A stretch of DNA of 64,000 bases. Origin: Sphingomonas folli. Its GTDB lineage: Bacteria > Pseudomonadota > Alphaproteobacteria > Sphingomonadales > Sphingomonadaceae. Under the pieces are notes generated by a model. The model was not told the origin of the DNA. It did no database searches and saw only the letters and a program-made list of their open reading frames with translations. The DNA lies in the NCBI RefSeq assembly GCF_019429525.1, contig NZ_JAHXZL010000007.1, forward strand, positions 203,612-267,611, written 5' to 3'. Positions within the stretch are counted from its first letter, which is position 1. Each line of letters opens with the position of its first letter. Below are positions 47,426 to 56,645 of the stretch, in pieces. The position numbers and the translations under genes were made by a program.

Positions 47426-47590
47426 TCAGTCGTCGCCGAGCAGCGACGATCTGCGCGGGATCGTCTCGCCGTCGGGCTGTCCCTTGTCGAGTGTGTCGCT
47501 CGGCCGCCGCGCGTCGCCCTCGCGCTGATGCTCGGTCGAGAGATTGGGCCGGTCGGTCAGCTCGGTCGGTCTGGCGTCGTCCTTGTCCAT
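47426..47590 (-). CDS. Small acidic/polar hypothetical protein
   Basis: A 54-residue, highly charged, probably disordered protein: MDKDDARPTELTDRPN at the start and RRSSLLGDD at the end, with no hydrophobic core. ATG 47590 is preceded by AAGGAG at good spacing, which is the main support. Longer frames across it lack a ribosome site. No family recognised; could be spurious. Confidence 0.5.
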   Translation of the reverse strand: MDKDDARPTELTDRPNLSTEHQREGDARRPSDTLDKGQPDGETIPRRSSLLGDD

Positions 47591-47711
47591 GCACCGTCTC
47601 CTTCGCGTGGGAAACGGGCGGGGCAGGGAGGGCGTTCCGGTCACCCGCGACGAGGTTCCGCGGCGACACGCTCGGCGACTTCTCGGAACGGCTCCGCGCG
47701 GGCCGACCCCC

Positions 47712-48500
47712 TCACGCGTCGATACTGCTCCCGAGCGAGGCGTTGACCAGCCCGCCGTCGACCGCGATCGTCTCGCCGACGACATAGTCGCCCGCGCGGC
47801 TGGCGAGGAAGATCGCGGTGCCCGCCATGTCCTCCGCCGTGCCGATGCGGCGCGCCGGGATGCGCTTCGCCACCGCGTCGCCGTGGTCGCGCGCGGCGCG
47901 GTTCATCTCGCTCGCGAAGGCGCCCGGCGCGATCGAGCTGACGTGGATGCCGTCCTCCACCAGCCGCGCCGCCAGCCGGCGCGTGAGGTGGATCAGCGCC
48001 GCCTTGGACGCCTGGTAGCTGTACGTCTCCCACGGGTTGAGCCGCAGCCCGTCGACCGAGGTGACGTTGATAACCTTGGCGGGCGGGTGCGCCGCCGCGC
48101 CGGCGCACAGCAGGGGGTGGAGCGACTGGGTCAGGAAGAAGGGGGACTTGACGTTGAGGTCCATCACCTTGTCCCAGCCGCTCTCGGGGAAGTCGGTGAA
48201 GGGCACGCCCCAGGCCGCACCGGCGTTGTTGACGAGCACGTCGAGGCGCTGCTCGCGCTCACCCAGCGCCGCGGCGAGCGCGCGGCAGCCCTCGACCGTC
48301 GCCACGTCCATCGGCAGCGCGTGACAGCGCTCTCCCAGCGCGGCGGCGGTCTCCTCGCACGCCTCGGCCTTGCGGCTCGAGACGTAGACGGTGGCGCCCT
48401 GCGCGACGAAGCCCGCCGCGATCATCCGCCCGATGCCGCGGCTGCCGCCGGTGACGAGCGCGACGCGGCCGTCGAGCCGGAACAAGTGGTCGGTGTTCAT
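47712..48500 (-). CDS. SDR family oxidoreductase
   Basis: A 262-residue short-chain dehydrogenase/reductase. NAD(P) loop VTGGSRGIGRMI, VLVNNAGAAWG, catalytic Ser in VTSVDG and YSYQASK (Tyr-x3-Lys), and the C-terminal IAVDGG. An Arg after the glycine loop (SSRKAEA) favours NADP. Substrate unknown; the neighbouring acyl-CoA dehydrogenase may hint at lipid or acid metabolism. Start ATG 48500. Confidence 0.93.
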   Translation of the reverse strand: MNTDHLFRLDGRVALVTGGSRGIGRMIAAGFVAQGATVYVSSRKAEACEETAAALGERCHALPMDVATVEGCRALAAALGEREQRLDVLVNNAGAAWGVPFTDFPESGWDKVMDLNVKSPFFLTQSLHPLLCAGAAAHPPAKVINVTSVDGLRLNPWETYSYQASKAALIHLTRRLAARLVEDGIHVSSIAPGAFASEMNRAARDHGDAVAKRIPARRIGTAEDMAGTAIFLASRAGDYVVGETIAVDGGLVNASLGSSIDA

Positions 48501-48593
48501 ATGCCTCTCCTGTGTACGGGGTTAGGGAGTCTTCCTCCTTGTTCGTCATCTCGAGCGTGCGCCACAGTCGTCCACCGCGCTGTCGCCCACCAT

Positions 48594-48687
48594 CGTCATC
48601 CCCGCGGAGGCGGGGATCCAGACGCGCGGTCGACGCGGCTCCATCGAGGACCTGCGCGTCTGGATTCCCGCCTTCGCGGGAATGACG
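48594..48687. repeat. Long palindromic intergenic repeat (CGTCATCCCCGC type)
   Basis: Arms 48594-48627 and 48654-48687 are 34-bp reverse complements with three or four mismatches (outer CGTCATCCCCGCGGAGGCGG, inner CAGACGCGC). Same general design as 2310-2404. It lies between the SDR and acyl-CoA dehydrogenase genes. Confidence 0.85.
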
Positions 48688-48754
48688 GAGAGAGGCTTGG
48701 CGGATCATTCCCGCCCGCGATGCCTGTCACGATGGAGACCTTCGCGGCGGCCGC

Positions 48755-49900
48755 TCACCCGCCGCGCTTCAGCGTCTCGCGGGCGATGATGAGCTGCTGG
48801 ATCTGGCTGGTGCCCTCGTAGATGCGGAACAGCCGCACGTCGCGGTACAGTCGCTCGATCCCGTAATCGGCGATGTACCCCGCGCCGCCGTAGATCTGCA
48901 CCGCGCGGTCGGCGACCCGGCCGACCATCTCGCTGGCGAAATATTTCGCCGCGGCGCTCTCCAGCACCACGTCGGTGCCGGCGTCCTTGCTCGCCGCGGT
49001 CTCGAGCACCAGCGCGCGCGCGGCGAGCGCCTCGGTCTTGCTGTCGGCGATCATCGCCTGGATCAGCTGGTGCTCGGCGATGGGCTTGCCGAACTGGTGC
49101 CGCTCACTGGCATAGCCGACACAGTCGGCGATCAGCCGCTCGGCCACGCCGACGCACACCGCGGCGATGTGGAGACGACCGCGATCGAGCACGCGCATCG
49201 CGATCTTGAAGCCCTCTCCCTCGCCGCCGAGCCGGTTGGCGACGGGCACCGCCACCTCGTCGAGATGGAGGTCGGCGACCTTGGCACCCTTCTGGCCCAT
49301 CTTCTTCTCGGGCTCGCCGATCGACACGCCCGGGAGCGTGCGCGGTACCAGAAAGGCCGAGACGCCGCGGCCGCCCGGCACGTCGCCGGTGCGTGCCATG
49401 ACGGTGAAGAGGTCGGCGCGGTCGGCGTTGGTGATGTAGCGCTTGGTGCCGGAGAGCCGGTAGATGTCGCCGTCGCGCACCGCGCGCGTCGCCACCGCAC
49501 CGGAATCGCTGCCGACGCCGGGTTCGGTCAGCGCGAAGCTGGTGACGATCTCGCCCGCGGCGATGCGCGGCAGCCACTCGGCCTTCTGCTCGGGCGTGCC
49601 CGCGAGCACCAGCCCCTGGCTGCCGATCCCGACGTTGGTGCCGAAGACGGAGCGGAACGCGGGGGTGGTGCGCCCCATCTCGATCGCGACGCGCGCCTCC
49701 TCCGCCATGGTCAGGCCGAGCCCGCCATGATCCTCCGCGATCGACAGGCCGAACAGCCCCATCGCGCGCATCTCGGCCACGACCGCGTCGGGCACGGCGT
49801 CGTCGACCTCCACCTCCGCCTCGAGCGGGCGGAGCCGCTCCGCGACGTAGCGGCGGACGGTGTCGATCAGCGCGGCGAACGTGTCGGGATCCAGGGCCAT
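48755..49900 (-). CDS. Acyl-CoA dehydrogenase
   Basis: A 381-residue FAD enzyme introducing the alpha-beta double bond of acyl-CoAs. GLFGLSIAEDHGGLGL, FALTEPGVGSDSG (FAD/substrate loop), YITNADRADLF, ASERHQFGKPIAEHQLIQ, and the C-terminal YRDVRLFRIYEGTSQIQ with the catalytic Glu in YEGTS. Normal length, start ATG 49900. Chain-length preference cannot be told. Confidence 0.95.
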   Translation of the reverse strand: MALDPDTFAALIDTVRRYVAERLRPLEAEVEVDDAVPDAVVAEMRAMGLFGLSIAEDHGGLGLTMAEEARVAIEMGRTTPAFRSVFGTNVGIGSQGLVLAGTPEQKAEWLPRIAAGEIVTSFALTEPGVGSDSGAVATRAVRDGDIYRLSGTKRYITNADRADLFTVMARTGDVPGGRGVSAFLVPRTLPGVSIGEPEKKMGQKGAKVADLHLDEVAVPVANRLGGEGEGFKIAMRVLDRGRLHIAAVCVGVAERLIADCVGYASERHQFGKPIAEHQLIQAMIADSKTEALAARALVLETAASKDAGTDVVLESAAAKYFASEMVGRVADRAVQIYGGAGYIADYGIERLYRDVRLFRIYEGTSQIQQLIIARETLKRGG

Positions 49901-50287
49901 GATGGGCGATCGGCTGTTGTGGGCAGCGCGACCCTAGGCGCGGCAACCGCGCACGACAAGCGCAGCGGCAGACCCGATCTTCTAAATTAGCGCTGCTGAA
50001 CCGCGGACGCCGCATACTGACCTGAGGAATACGACGATCGTCCGGCGCGCGGTGCCGCCGGAGGATGGGAAGCGGCCTGCGAATATGGCGATTCGGTGGT
50101 GCTAAGACGGTGATTTTAACGGCCGATTCACACTCCCCGGCAGCGGTGCTGCCCTTTTCTTCGTCGGGGTGTTCGGCTCGTCGCCGCGGCAACTCGACTC
50201 GTCCGGAAAGGTTCCGGCGGCGTTTGTTCGCGCGGGAATTGCCACGTAGCAGAGGTTCAGCAGTTTCGAGAGACCGGGGGGTCACCC
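49901..50287. other. 387-bp intergenic region between divergent genes
   Basis: Between the acyl-CoA dehydrogenase and the CHAP gene. No gene, repeat or RNA structure stands out. It must hold two divergent promoters; short AT-richer patches occur at 49980-49990 and 50100-50120. Confidence 0.5.
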
Positions 50288-50839
50288 GTGAATTCCAAGG
50301 CTCTGACGGCGCGATTCGCGCTGGTGATATCGTGCGCCCTGATGACGGTGGCGCCGGCGCAGGCTCGGTACCTGCAGTGCGTGCCGTTCGCGCGCGAGGT
50401 CTCGGGCATCGCCATCCGCGGCAACGCCAACACCTGGTGGGGCCAGGCTGCCGGGCGCTACGAGCGCGGGCACGTGCCGCAGGAGGGGGCGGTGATGGCG
50501 TTCAAGGCGACGCGCGGCATGCCGGTCGGTCACGTGGCGATGGTCAGCCACGTCGTCAGCGAGCGCGAGGTGCTGCTCACCCACGCCAATTGGTCGCACC
50601 GCGGCGGGATCGAGCGCGACGTTCGCGCGGTCGACGTGTCGGCGGCGGGCGACTGGAGCGTGGTGCGAGTCTGGTATGCGGGCAACGGCGATCTCGGCAC
50701 CACCAGCTATCCGCTCGCGGGCTTCATATACCCGGAGAAGGCGCCGGTGATCGAGACCGAGGCGCCGCTCGCGCCGATGACGATCGCGACCACCGCCGCC
50801 GCGCCGGTCGCCGGCGCCTTGCCCGTCGTCGCGGACTGA
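50288..50839 (+). CDS. Secreted CHAP-domain protein (probable peptidoglycan amidase/endopeptidase)
   Basis: A 183-residue exported protein. The signal peptide is FALVISCALMTVAPAQA; the CHAP domain (~28-140) has catalytic Cys in YLQCVPFAR, WWGQAAGRYERG, and His in PVGHVAMVSHV followed by LLTHANW. CHAP enzymes cut peptidoglycan peptides. A ~40-residue Pro/Ala tail follows. Start GTG 50288. Confidence 0.9.
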   Translation: MNSKALTARFALVISCALMTVAPAQARYLQCVPFAREVSGIAIRGNANTWWGQAAGRYERGHVPQEGAVMAFKATRGMPVGHVAMVSHVVSEREVLLTHANWSHRGGIERDVRAVDVSAAGDWSVVRVWYAGNGDLGTTSYPLAGFIYPEKAPVIETEAPLAPMTIATTAAAPVAGALPVVAD

Positions 50840-51073
50840 CCGCGGCGCGGCTGATCACGCGCCGTCCCGCGCTGGCCTCCGGCAAGGTCGCCGACCAGGG
50901 CGCGCCATCCCCGGCCGTGAGCCGGCACTCGGCCTCGCGGGAGAGCTACGTCCGCGGCGCTCGCGCTACCGTGTAGGCTGGCTCGAGGCCGGCTAACGTC
51001 CATTCGGTCCGACGCGAGCGATGCAGCGGGCGGCCGACGCGAACGGGAGTGCGGCCGAACGGCCGCGTCGCGC

Positions 51074-51571
51074 TCACGCCGCCCGGAAGGTCATCGCCAC
51101 GCCGTTCATGCAATAGCGTTTGCCCGTCGGCGGCGGGCCGTCGTCGAAGACATGGCCGAGATGGCCGCCGCAGCGGCGGCAATGTACCTCGGTGCGCGCC
51201 ATGCCGAGACTGCGGTCGGTCCGCGTCGCCACCGCGTCGCGCAGGGGCGCGTAGAAGCTGGGCCAGCCCGTGCCGCTGTCGAACTTCGTCTTGGACGAGA
51301 ACAGCGGCGCCGCGCAGCCCTTGCACGCGAAGGTGCCGGGGCGATGCTCGTCGTTGAGCGGGCTGGTGAAGGGCCGCTCGGTCCCCTCGTGGCGCAGGAC
51401 GTCATAGGCGGCGGGGCCGAGTTGCTGGCGCCATTGCGCGTCGGTCTTGGTCACCGCGAATTGCTCGGGGGCCGCCTCGGCCGCGCGCCCGCATCCGACG
51501 AGCGCGACACCGGCGGTGCCGAGCGAGGCGAGCGCGAGGAAGCGGCGGCGGTGAAGCGGGTCATGGGTCAT
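51074..51571 (-). CDS. msrB: Exported peptide-methionine (R)-S-oxide reductase
   Basis: A 165-residue MsrB reducing methionine-R-sulfoxide. The N-terminus [22 protein letters not shown] looks like a Tat signal (RRRFLAL) combined with a lipobox Cys, so it is probably envelope-located. Zn pairs CKGC and [29 protein letters not shown] with the catalytic Cys in RYCMNG. Start ATG 51571. Confidence 0.93.
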   Translation of the reverse strand: MTHDPLHRRRFLALASLGTAGVALVGCGRAAEAAPEQFAVTKTDAQWRQQLGPAAYDVLRHEGTERPFTSPLNDEHRPGTFACKGCAAPLFSSKTKFDSGTGWPSFYAPLRDAVATRTDRSLGMARTEVHCRRCGGHLGHVFDDGPPPTGKRYCMNGVAMTFRAA

Positions 51572-51662
51572 GCGGCACGATATAAGATCGCGCCGCGGCG
51601 CCGCCAGCGCGGGAACCGCGATTTCCTCGCTTGGGTTAAGATGCTGCAACCGAGCCCTCTTC

Positions 51663-51935
51663 ATGTCCTTTCAGCAGCTCGATCCACCGCTACCGGTCCA
51701 GGTGCTCGATCGCGGCGCGGGCTATGCCTTCGCGGTGATCGACCATGGTCAGGAGCACGATCTGATCTGGGTCACCGCGCTCAACGAGACCGGCGAGATC
51801 TGGTGCGCGCCCGACCCCCGCGTCCGGCTGCAGGCGAACTGGACGAGGGGCCGCGCCAAGCCGCCCGCGGTCGCCGCGACGCGCGACGGCGCCTGCGTCG
51901 TGCCCGAGATGCCGCTGACCGCCGCGCCGCTGTAG
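51663..51935 (+). CDS. Conserved hypothetical protein
   Basis: A 90-residue soluble protein beginning [18 protein letters not shown] and containing [18 protein letters not shown] and [21 protein letters not shown]. The tidy globular pattern suggests a real gene; I recall similar short proteins in sphingomonads but no function. Start ATG 51663, divergent from msrB. Confidence 0.78.
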   Translation: MSFQQLDPPLPVQVLDRGAGYAFAVIDHGQEHDLIWVTALNETGEIWCAPDPRVRLQANWTRGRAKPPAVAATRDGACVVPEMPLTAAPL

Positions 51936-51968
51936 CGCGACGCGCCGGCTGGGCGCGGCGGCGCTCGC

Positions 51969-53249
51969 GTGCTACCGCCGCGCGCGATGCTCGACCCGCG
52001 ATCCGTTGCCGTCCTGATCAACACCATGACCGCGCACGCGCGCACGGCAGCGCACGCGCTCGCCGGCGCGGAGGACGTCGCCAAGGCGCGGGCGCTGGAG
52101 GCCGGTGCGGCCGCGCTGCGAGACCATGCGGCGGCGATCCTGCGCGCCAACGCCGAGGATGTCGCGCGCGCGACCGACAGGGCGCTCTCGCCGGCGCTGA
52201 TCGACCGCCTCCGCCTCGATCCCGCGCGGCTCGCCGCGACCGCGGACGGGGTCGCCGCCGTCGCCGCGCTCGCCGATCCGGTCGGTCAGGTGATCGATCG
52301 CACCACCCGCCCCAACGGGCTGGCGCTGAGCCGTGTGCGGGTCCCGATCGGCGTGATCGGCATCGTCTACGAGAGCCGGCCCAACGTCACCGCGGACGCC
52401 GCCGCGCTGTGCGTCCGCTCGGGCAACGCGGTGATCCTGCGCGGCGGTTCCGAGGCGGTGGCGAGCAACCGCGCGCTCCACGCCGCGCTGGTGGAGGGCC
52501 TGGTCGCGGGCGGGCTGCCCGCCGACGCCGTCCAGCTCGTCCCCACGACCGACCGCGCGGCGGTGGGCGCGATGCTGGCCGCCGAGGGCGCGATCGACCT
52601 GATCATCCCGCGCGGCGGCAAGAGCCTGGTCGCGCGCGTCCAGGCCGAGGCGCGCGTGCCGGTGCTGGCGCATCTCGACGGCGTCAACCACGTCTTCGTC
52701 CACGCCTCGGCCGACCCCGACATGGCGCGCGCGGTGGTGATCGACGCCAAGCTGCGCCGCACCGGCGTGTGCGGCGCGATGGAGACGCTGCTGGTCGATC
52801 GCGCCTGGCCGCACGCGGCGGGGCTGCTCACCGCGCTGTCCGACGCCGGCTGCACGCTGCGCGGCGACGCGGCGGCGCGCGCGCTGCTCCCCACGATGGC
52901 GCCGGCCGACGAGAGCGACTGGAACGCGGAATATCTCGACGCGATCGCCGCGGTGGCGCTGGTCGACGGGCTCGACGGTGCGCTCGCGCACATCGCGCGC
53001 CACGGCTCGCACCATACCGACGCGATCGTCGCCGCGGACGAGCGCGCGGCGGAGCGCTTCCTCGCCGCGGTCGATTCCGCGATCGTGCTGTGGAATGCCT
53101 CGACCCAGTTCGCGGACGGCGCCGAGTTCGGGCTGGGCGCCGAGATCGGCATCGCCACCGGGCGGCTGCACGCGCGCGGTCCGGTCGCGCTGGAGGGGCT
53201 GACGACGTACAAGTGGCTCGGGCGCGGCACCGGCCAGGTGCGCGGGTGA
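51969..53249 (+). CDS. proA: Gamma-glutamyl phosphate reductase
   Basis: A ~426-residue aldehyde-dehydrogenase-fold enzyme making glutamate 5-semialdehyde in proline synthesis. [37 protein letters not shown], catalytic Cys in [13 protein letters not shown] and [19 protein letters not shown]. The start could be GTG 51969 or ATG 51987. Its stop overlaps the antitoxin gene (GTGA), so the toxin-antitoxin pair is translated from the same message. Confidence 0.96.
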   Translation: MLPPRAMLDPRSVAVLINTMTAHARTAAHALAGAEDVAKARALEAGAAALRDHAAAILRANAEDVARATDRALSPALIDRLRLDPARLAATADGVAAVAALADPVGQVIDRTTRPNGLALSRVRVPIGVIGIVYESRPNVTADAAALCVRSGNAVILRGGSEAVASNRALHAALVEGLVAGGLPADAVQLVPTTDRAAVGAMLAAEGAIDLIIPRGGKSLVARVQAEARVPVLAHLDGVNHVFVHASADPDMARAVVIDAKLRRTGVCGAMETLLVDRAWPHAAGLLTALSDAGCTLRGDAAARALLPTMAPADESDWNAEYLDAIAAVALVDGLDGALAHIARHGSHHTDAIVAADERAAERFLAAVDSAIVLWNASTQFADGAEFGLGAEIGIATGRLHARGPVALEGLTTYKWLGRGTGQVRG

Positions 53250-53503
53250 GCGCGCGCGCGATCACCGCCGAGCTCGACGACGCGACCGTGGCGCTGGTCG
53301 ACTCGATCGCGGCGGCGCGCGGCATCACGAGCGAGGCCTTCGCCGCCTCGGCGATCCGCGACGCGGTGGCGCGCGAGGCAGTGGCCGACGGCTTCGTCCA
53401 GCTCGGCATCGACCAGGTCGAGCGCGGCGAGACGGTCGACCACGAGGAGGTGATGCGCGCGCTGGAGGCGATGATCGCGCGGCATCGCGCCCGATGCGGC
53501 TAG
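53246..53503 (+). CDS. Ribbon-helix-helix antitoxin (ParD/CopG-like)
   Basis: An 85-residue protein with an RHH-type start ([22 protein letters not shown]) and an acidic, helical C-terminus ending in [20 protein letters not shown], typical of ParD-type antitoxins that neutralise a ParE toxin and repress their own promoter. GTG 53246 overlaps the proA stop. The toxin gene follows 40 bases later. Confidence 0.85.
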   Translation: MSARAITAELDDATVALVDSIAAARGITSEAFAASAIRDAVAREAVADGFVQLGIDQVERGETVDHEEVMRALEAMIARHRARCG

Positions 53504-53543
53504 CGGCGGTCGCGGCGGCGCCGCGCGCGACGACGTCGGTCGC

Positions 53544-53945
53544 GTGAGGGACTGGTGGAGCGGACCGCCCGCCCGTCGTCGCGCCAGCGCGCTCGCGCCC
53601 AGCACGCTGCCCGTGGTGTGGGCGCGCGCCGCGCTCGACGACCTGATCGCGATCGACGCCTGGCTCGACGAGCATGTCTCGGCCGCGACCGCGCTGGCGA
53701 TGGTCACCGCGATACGGCGTCGCGCCGACTTCCTGCGCGACTTTCCCTACGGCGGCCGGCGCCACCGCCGCGACACGCGCGTGCTGCGCGTGCTAGGGAC
53801 GCCCTATCTGATCCACTATCGGCTCGCGGCGCGGCGCTGCGAGGTGCTGCGCGTGTACCATGAGCGCGAGGATTGGCGCGAGGACGATGCCGCGCCGGGT
53901 CGCGCCGCCGCCCCGGCGCGCGGCGACGGCGCGGGGCTGACATGA
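53544..53945 (+). CDS. RelE/ParE-family toxin
   Basis: A ~110-133-residue toxin of the ParE group. The core is VVWARAALDDLIAIDAWLDEH, RRRADFLRDFPYGGRRHRRDTRVL and TPYLIHYRLAARRCEVLRVYH, the usual ParE beta-sheet end. Known ParE proteins poison DNA gyrase; RelE relatives cut mRNA, and the target here is not decided. Start GTG 53544 or, more in line with family length, GTG 53613. The stop overlaps nadD (ATGA). Confidence 0.85.
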   Translation: MRDWWSGPPARRRASALAPSTLPVVWARAALDDLIAIDAWLDEHVSAATALAMVTAIRRRADFLRDFPYGGRRHRRDTRVLRVLGTPYLIHYRLAARRCEVLRVYHEREDWREDDAAPGRAAAPARGDGAGLT

Positions 53946-54580
53946 GCCGCCGGGTCGGCCTGCTCGGCGGCTCGTTCAACCCGGCGCATCGGGGCCACCG
54001 CCATCTCACGCTGGCGGCGATCCGCGCACTCGACCTGGACGAGGTGTGGTGGCTGGTCTCCCCGGGCAACCCGCTGAAGCCGAGGCGCGGCATGGCGCCG
54101 CTGGCGGCGCGGCTCGCCTCCGCGCGCGCGATGGCGCGGCGCGCGCCGATCCGCGCCACCGACATCGAGGCGCGGCTACGCACGCGCTACACCGCCGACA
54201 CGTTGGCGCAGCTGTCGCGGCGCTTCCCGCGCACGCGCTTCCTGTGGATCATGGGATCGGACAATCTCGCGCAATTCCACGAGTGGCAGCGCTGGCGCAC
54301 GATCGCGCGGACGATGCCGATTGCGGTCGTGGCGCGCCCGGGCTATGATGCACGCGCCCTCGCGGCCCCCGCGATGGGTTGGCTGCGGCGCTTTCGGCGG
54401 CCCGCACGCCAGGCGAGGAAGTGGACCGAGTGGAGTGTGCCAGCCCTGGTGCTGCTACGTTTCCGCCCTGACCCGACGTCCGCGACGCAGCTTCGCGCCG
54501 CTGACCCTGCCTGGCACCTTCGTTTCGCCGATCCCATATCCACAGCCGACACGCCCGCCGCAGCGCCCGCGGCATCTTGA
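53942..54580 (+). CDS. nadD: Nicotinate-nucleotide adenylyltransferase
   Basis: A 212-residue enzyme making deamido-NAD from nicotinate mononucleotide and ATP. RVGLLGGSFNPAHRGHRHLT (GxFxPxHxGH), VWWLVSPGNPLK, and FLWIMGSDNLAQFHEWQRW. Start ATG 53942 overlaps the toxin stop. Its usual neighbour proA is displaced by the toxin-antitoxin pair. Confidence 0.95.
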   Translation: MSRRVGLLGGSFNPAHRGHRHLTLAAIRALDLDEVWWLVSPGNPLKPRRGMAPLAARLASARAMARRAPIRATDIEARLRTRYTADTLAQLSRRFPRTRFLWIMGSDNLAQFHEWQRWRTIARTMPIAVVARPGYDARALAAPAMGWLRRFRRPARQARKWTEWSVPALVLLRFRPDPTSATQLRAADPAWHLRFADPISTADTPAAAPAAS

Positions 54581-54589
54581 GGAGCCACC

Positions 54590-54979
54590 TTGCCCGCCAC
54601 TGACCCCGCTCACCGCACCGCCGACGCCGACCAGGCCGCGGCGCTGCACCAGCTCGTCCTGCGATCGCTCGACGACGACCAGGCGGTGGACACGATCTCG
54701 ATCCCGCTCGCGGGCAAGTCGTCGATCGCGGACCATATGGTGATCGCCAGCGGGCGCTCGACCCGCCAGGTCGCCTCGATGGCGTCGAAGCTGGCCGAGA
54801 GGATCAAGGGCGAGACCGGCCGTTCGGCGCGGATCGAGGGGCTGCCCAGCGCCGACTGGGTGCTGATCGACGCGGGCGACGTGATCGTCCACCTCTTCCG
54901 CCCGGAGGTGCGCAGCTTCTACAATCTCGAGCGGATGTGGTCCTTCGGCGACGCGCCACCGGCGGCCGGGGTGGCGTGA
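54590..54979 (+). CDS. rsfS: Ribosome silencing factor
   Basis: A 129-residue RsfS (Iojap) that binds L14 and blocks subunit joining in poor growth. ALHQLVLRSLDDDQAVDTI, IADHMVIASGRSTRQVASMA, EGLPSADWVLIDAGDVIVHLF and YNLERMW are characteristic. Start TTG 54590, with AGGAG five bases before; ten bases after nadD. Confidence 0.95.
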   Translation: MPATDPAHRTADADQAAALHQLVLRSLDDDQAVDTISIPLAGKSSIADHMVIASGRSTRQVASMASKLAERIKGETGRSARIEGLPSADWVLIDAGDVIVHLFRPEVRSFYNLERMWSFGDAPPAAGVA

Positions 54980-55105
54980 CCTCCGTCTTTGTCCCTCTCC
55001 GCCGAGAGGCGGGTGGCGGACCGCGGGGCCGACGCAGGGGTGATGCGGCCGGCGACGACGCACAGGCCGGATGACGCCGCCCCGCGCGGCCGCTAACCTC
55101 ACCCC

Positions 55106-55528
55106 ATGCTGCTCCACATCGTCGCGCGCGGACGGATCGGGCGCTCGCCCGAGGCCGAGCTGGTCGACCGTTATATCAAGCGGATCGTTTGGCCGACGCG
55201 GCTGAGCGAGCTGCCCGACCGCGGCGGGCGCGAGCCCGATCGACCGGCACAGGGCCGCCGCGTGCTGCTCGACGAGAAGGGCGAGATGCTCGGCTCCGCC
55301 GCCTTCGCCGCGACGCTGGGCCGCTGGCGCGACGACGGCGTGCGGGAGGCGCGCTTCCTGATCGGCGCGGCCGACGGCTTCGACGACACCGAACGCGGCG
55401 AGGCCGACCTGCTGCTCTCCTTCGGCCGCGCCACCTGGCCGCACCTGCTCGCGCGCGCGATGCTGGCGGAGCAGCTGTTCCGCGCCACCAGCATCATCGC
55501 TAACCACCCTTACCATCGCGAGGGCTGA
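55106..55528 (+). CDS. rlmH: 23S rRNA (pseudouridine(1915)-N(3))-methyltransferase
   Basis: A 140-residue SPOUT methyltransferase. MLLHIVARGRI, YIKRIVWPTRLSELP, LLDEKGEMLGSAAFA, FLIGAADGF, ending ATSIIANHPYHREG, where Tyr-His is the invariant end. Downstream of rsfS as usual. Confidence 0.97.
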   Translation: MLLHIVARGRIGRSPEAELVDRYIKRIVWPTRLSELPDRGGREPDRPAQGRRVLLDEKGEMLGSAAFAATLGRWRDDGVREARFLIGAADGFDDTERGEADLLLSFGRATWPHLLARAMLAEQLFRATSIIANHPYHREG

Positions 55529-55532
55529 GGCG

Positions 55533-56516
55533 GTGCGCGTGACCCGCGCCGGCGCGGCGCTCGCGCTCGCGCTGCTGGCGCCCGCCGCGGCGGCGCTGCC
55601 CGATGCGCCCGCTCGCCGAAGCGGCACGCAACTGGCCGGCGCCGAGGCGGAGATCGCCGCCGAGCGCGCGCGCGCCGACGCGATCGCGGGACGGCTGGCG
55701 CGACAGCGGGCGGCGCTCGCCGCCGAGCAGGGCCCGATCGTCCGGCTCGTCGCCGCGGTCGCCGCGGTCGCGCGACGCCCGCGCGCGGCGCTGCTGTTGC
55801 GTCCGGGCAGCGTCGCCGATCTCGTCCATGTCGAGGCGGTGCTCGGGGCCGCGGCGCCCCGGCTCGAGCGGCGCACCGCGGCGCTGCGCGCTGCGCTGGC
55901 GCGGACGCGCGCGCTGGCGGCGAGCGCTGCCGCGACCGAGCGCGCGCTCACCGCCGAGCGTGCGCGGCTGGTCGAGGCGCGCGAGAGGCTGGCCGCGCTG
56001 AGCGACGGCGACGAGCGCGCGCTCGCGCTGGAGGAATCGGCGCGCGACACCGCCGATCGCATCGCCGCGCTGGGCGGCGCGCAGGCGGTGCTCGGCGACC
56101 TGATCGCGTTGCCCGCGCCGCCGCGAGCGGAGGCGACGGGCGGGCCGCTGCCGTCGGCCTATCGCCTGCCGGCGCGGGGACGGCTCGTCACCGGGCTCGG
56201 CGAGCTGTCGGGCAACGGCGTGCGCTCGCGCGGGCTGACGCTGGCGGTGCCGCGCGGCGCGACGGTGGTCGCCCCCGCGGCGGGGACGGTGCGCTACGTC
56301 GGCGCGTTCCGCAGCTACGGCACGATCGTGATCCTCGACCATGGCGCCGGCTGGCAGACGCTGGTGACCGGGATCGGCACGCCCGCGGTGACGCGCGGCG
56401 CGGCGGTCGCGGCGGGAGCGTCGCTCGGTCGCACGCCCGAGCGCGGTGAGACGACGGTCACCGTCGAGCTGCGCCGGCGCGGCGTGCCGGTCGACGTCGC
56501 GCAACTGGTGGGGTGA
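55533..56516 (+). CDS. EnvC-like murein hydrolase activator (degenerate LytM domain)
   Basis: A 327-residue exported protein: signal GAALALALLAPAAAA, long coiled coils (~35-185), then a LytM/M23 fold (~215-327, RGRLVTGLGELSGNGVRSRG and VAPAAGTVRYVGAF). All zinc ligands of active M23 enzymes (HxxxD and HxH) are absent, as in EnvC, so it should activate an amidase rather than cut itself. Start GTG 55533, four bases after rlmH; a ctpA gene often follows in this group but not here. Confidence 0.9.
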   Translation: MRVTRAGAALALALLAPAAAALPDAPARRSGTQLAGAEAEIAAERARADAIAGRLARQRAALAAEQGPIVRLVAAVAAVARRPRAALLLRPGSVADLVHVEAVLGAAAPRLERRTAALRAALARTRALAASAAATERALTAERARLVEARERLAALSDGDERALALEESARDTADRIAALGGAQAVLGDLIALPAPPRAEATGGPLPSAYRLPARGRLVTGLGELSGNGVRSRGLTLAVPRGATVVAPAAGTVRYVGAFRSYGTIVILDHGAGWQTLVTGIGTPAVTRGAAVAAGASLGRTPERGETTVTVELRRRGVPVDVAQLVG

Positions 56517-56599
56517 GGGGGCCGCATATCCGCGCTATTGTCCCGCGAGCACGGGGATCCGGGGCCAGACGGCGAGGCGGCGACGCCTGACGGCCCGGG

Positions 56600-56617
56600 C
56601 TCCCGCGCGCGCGGGAG
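56600..56617. terminator. GC palindrome between convergent genes
   Basis: CTCCCGCGCGCGCGGGAG is a perfect 18-bp palindrome between the EnvC-like and sugar dehydrogenase genes. It could end both transcripts. No T-run. Confidence 0.4.
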
Positions 56618-56645
56618 AACGAGGGACGGGCGCCGCCCCGGGAGA

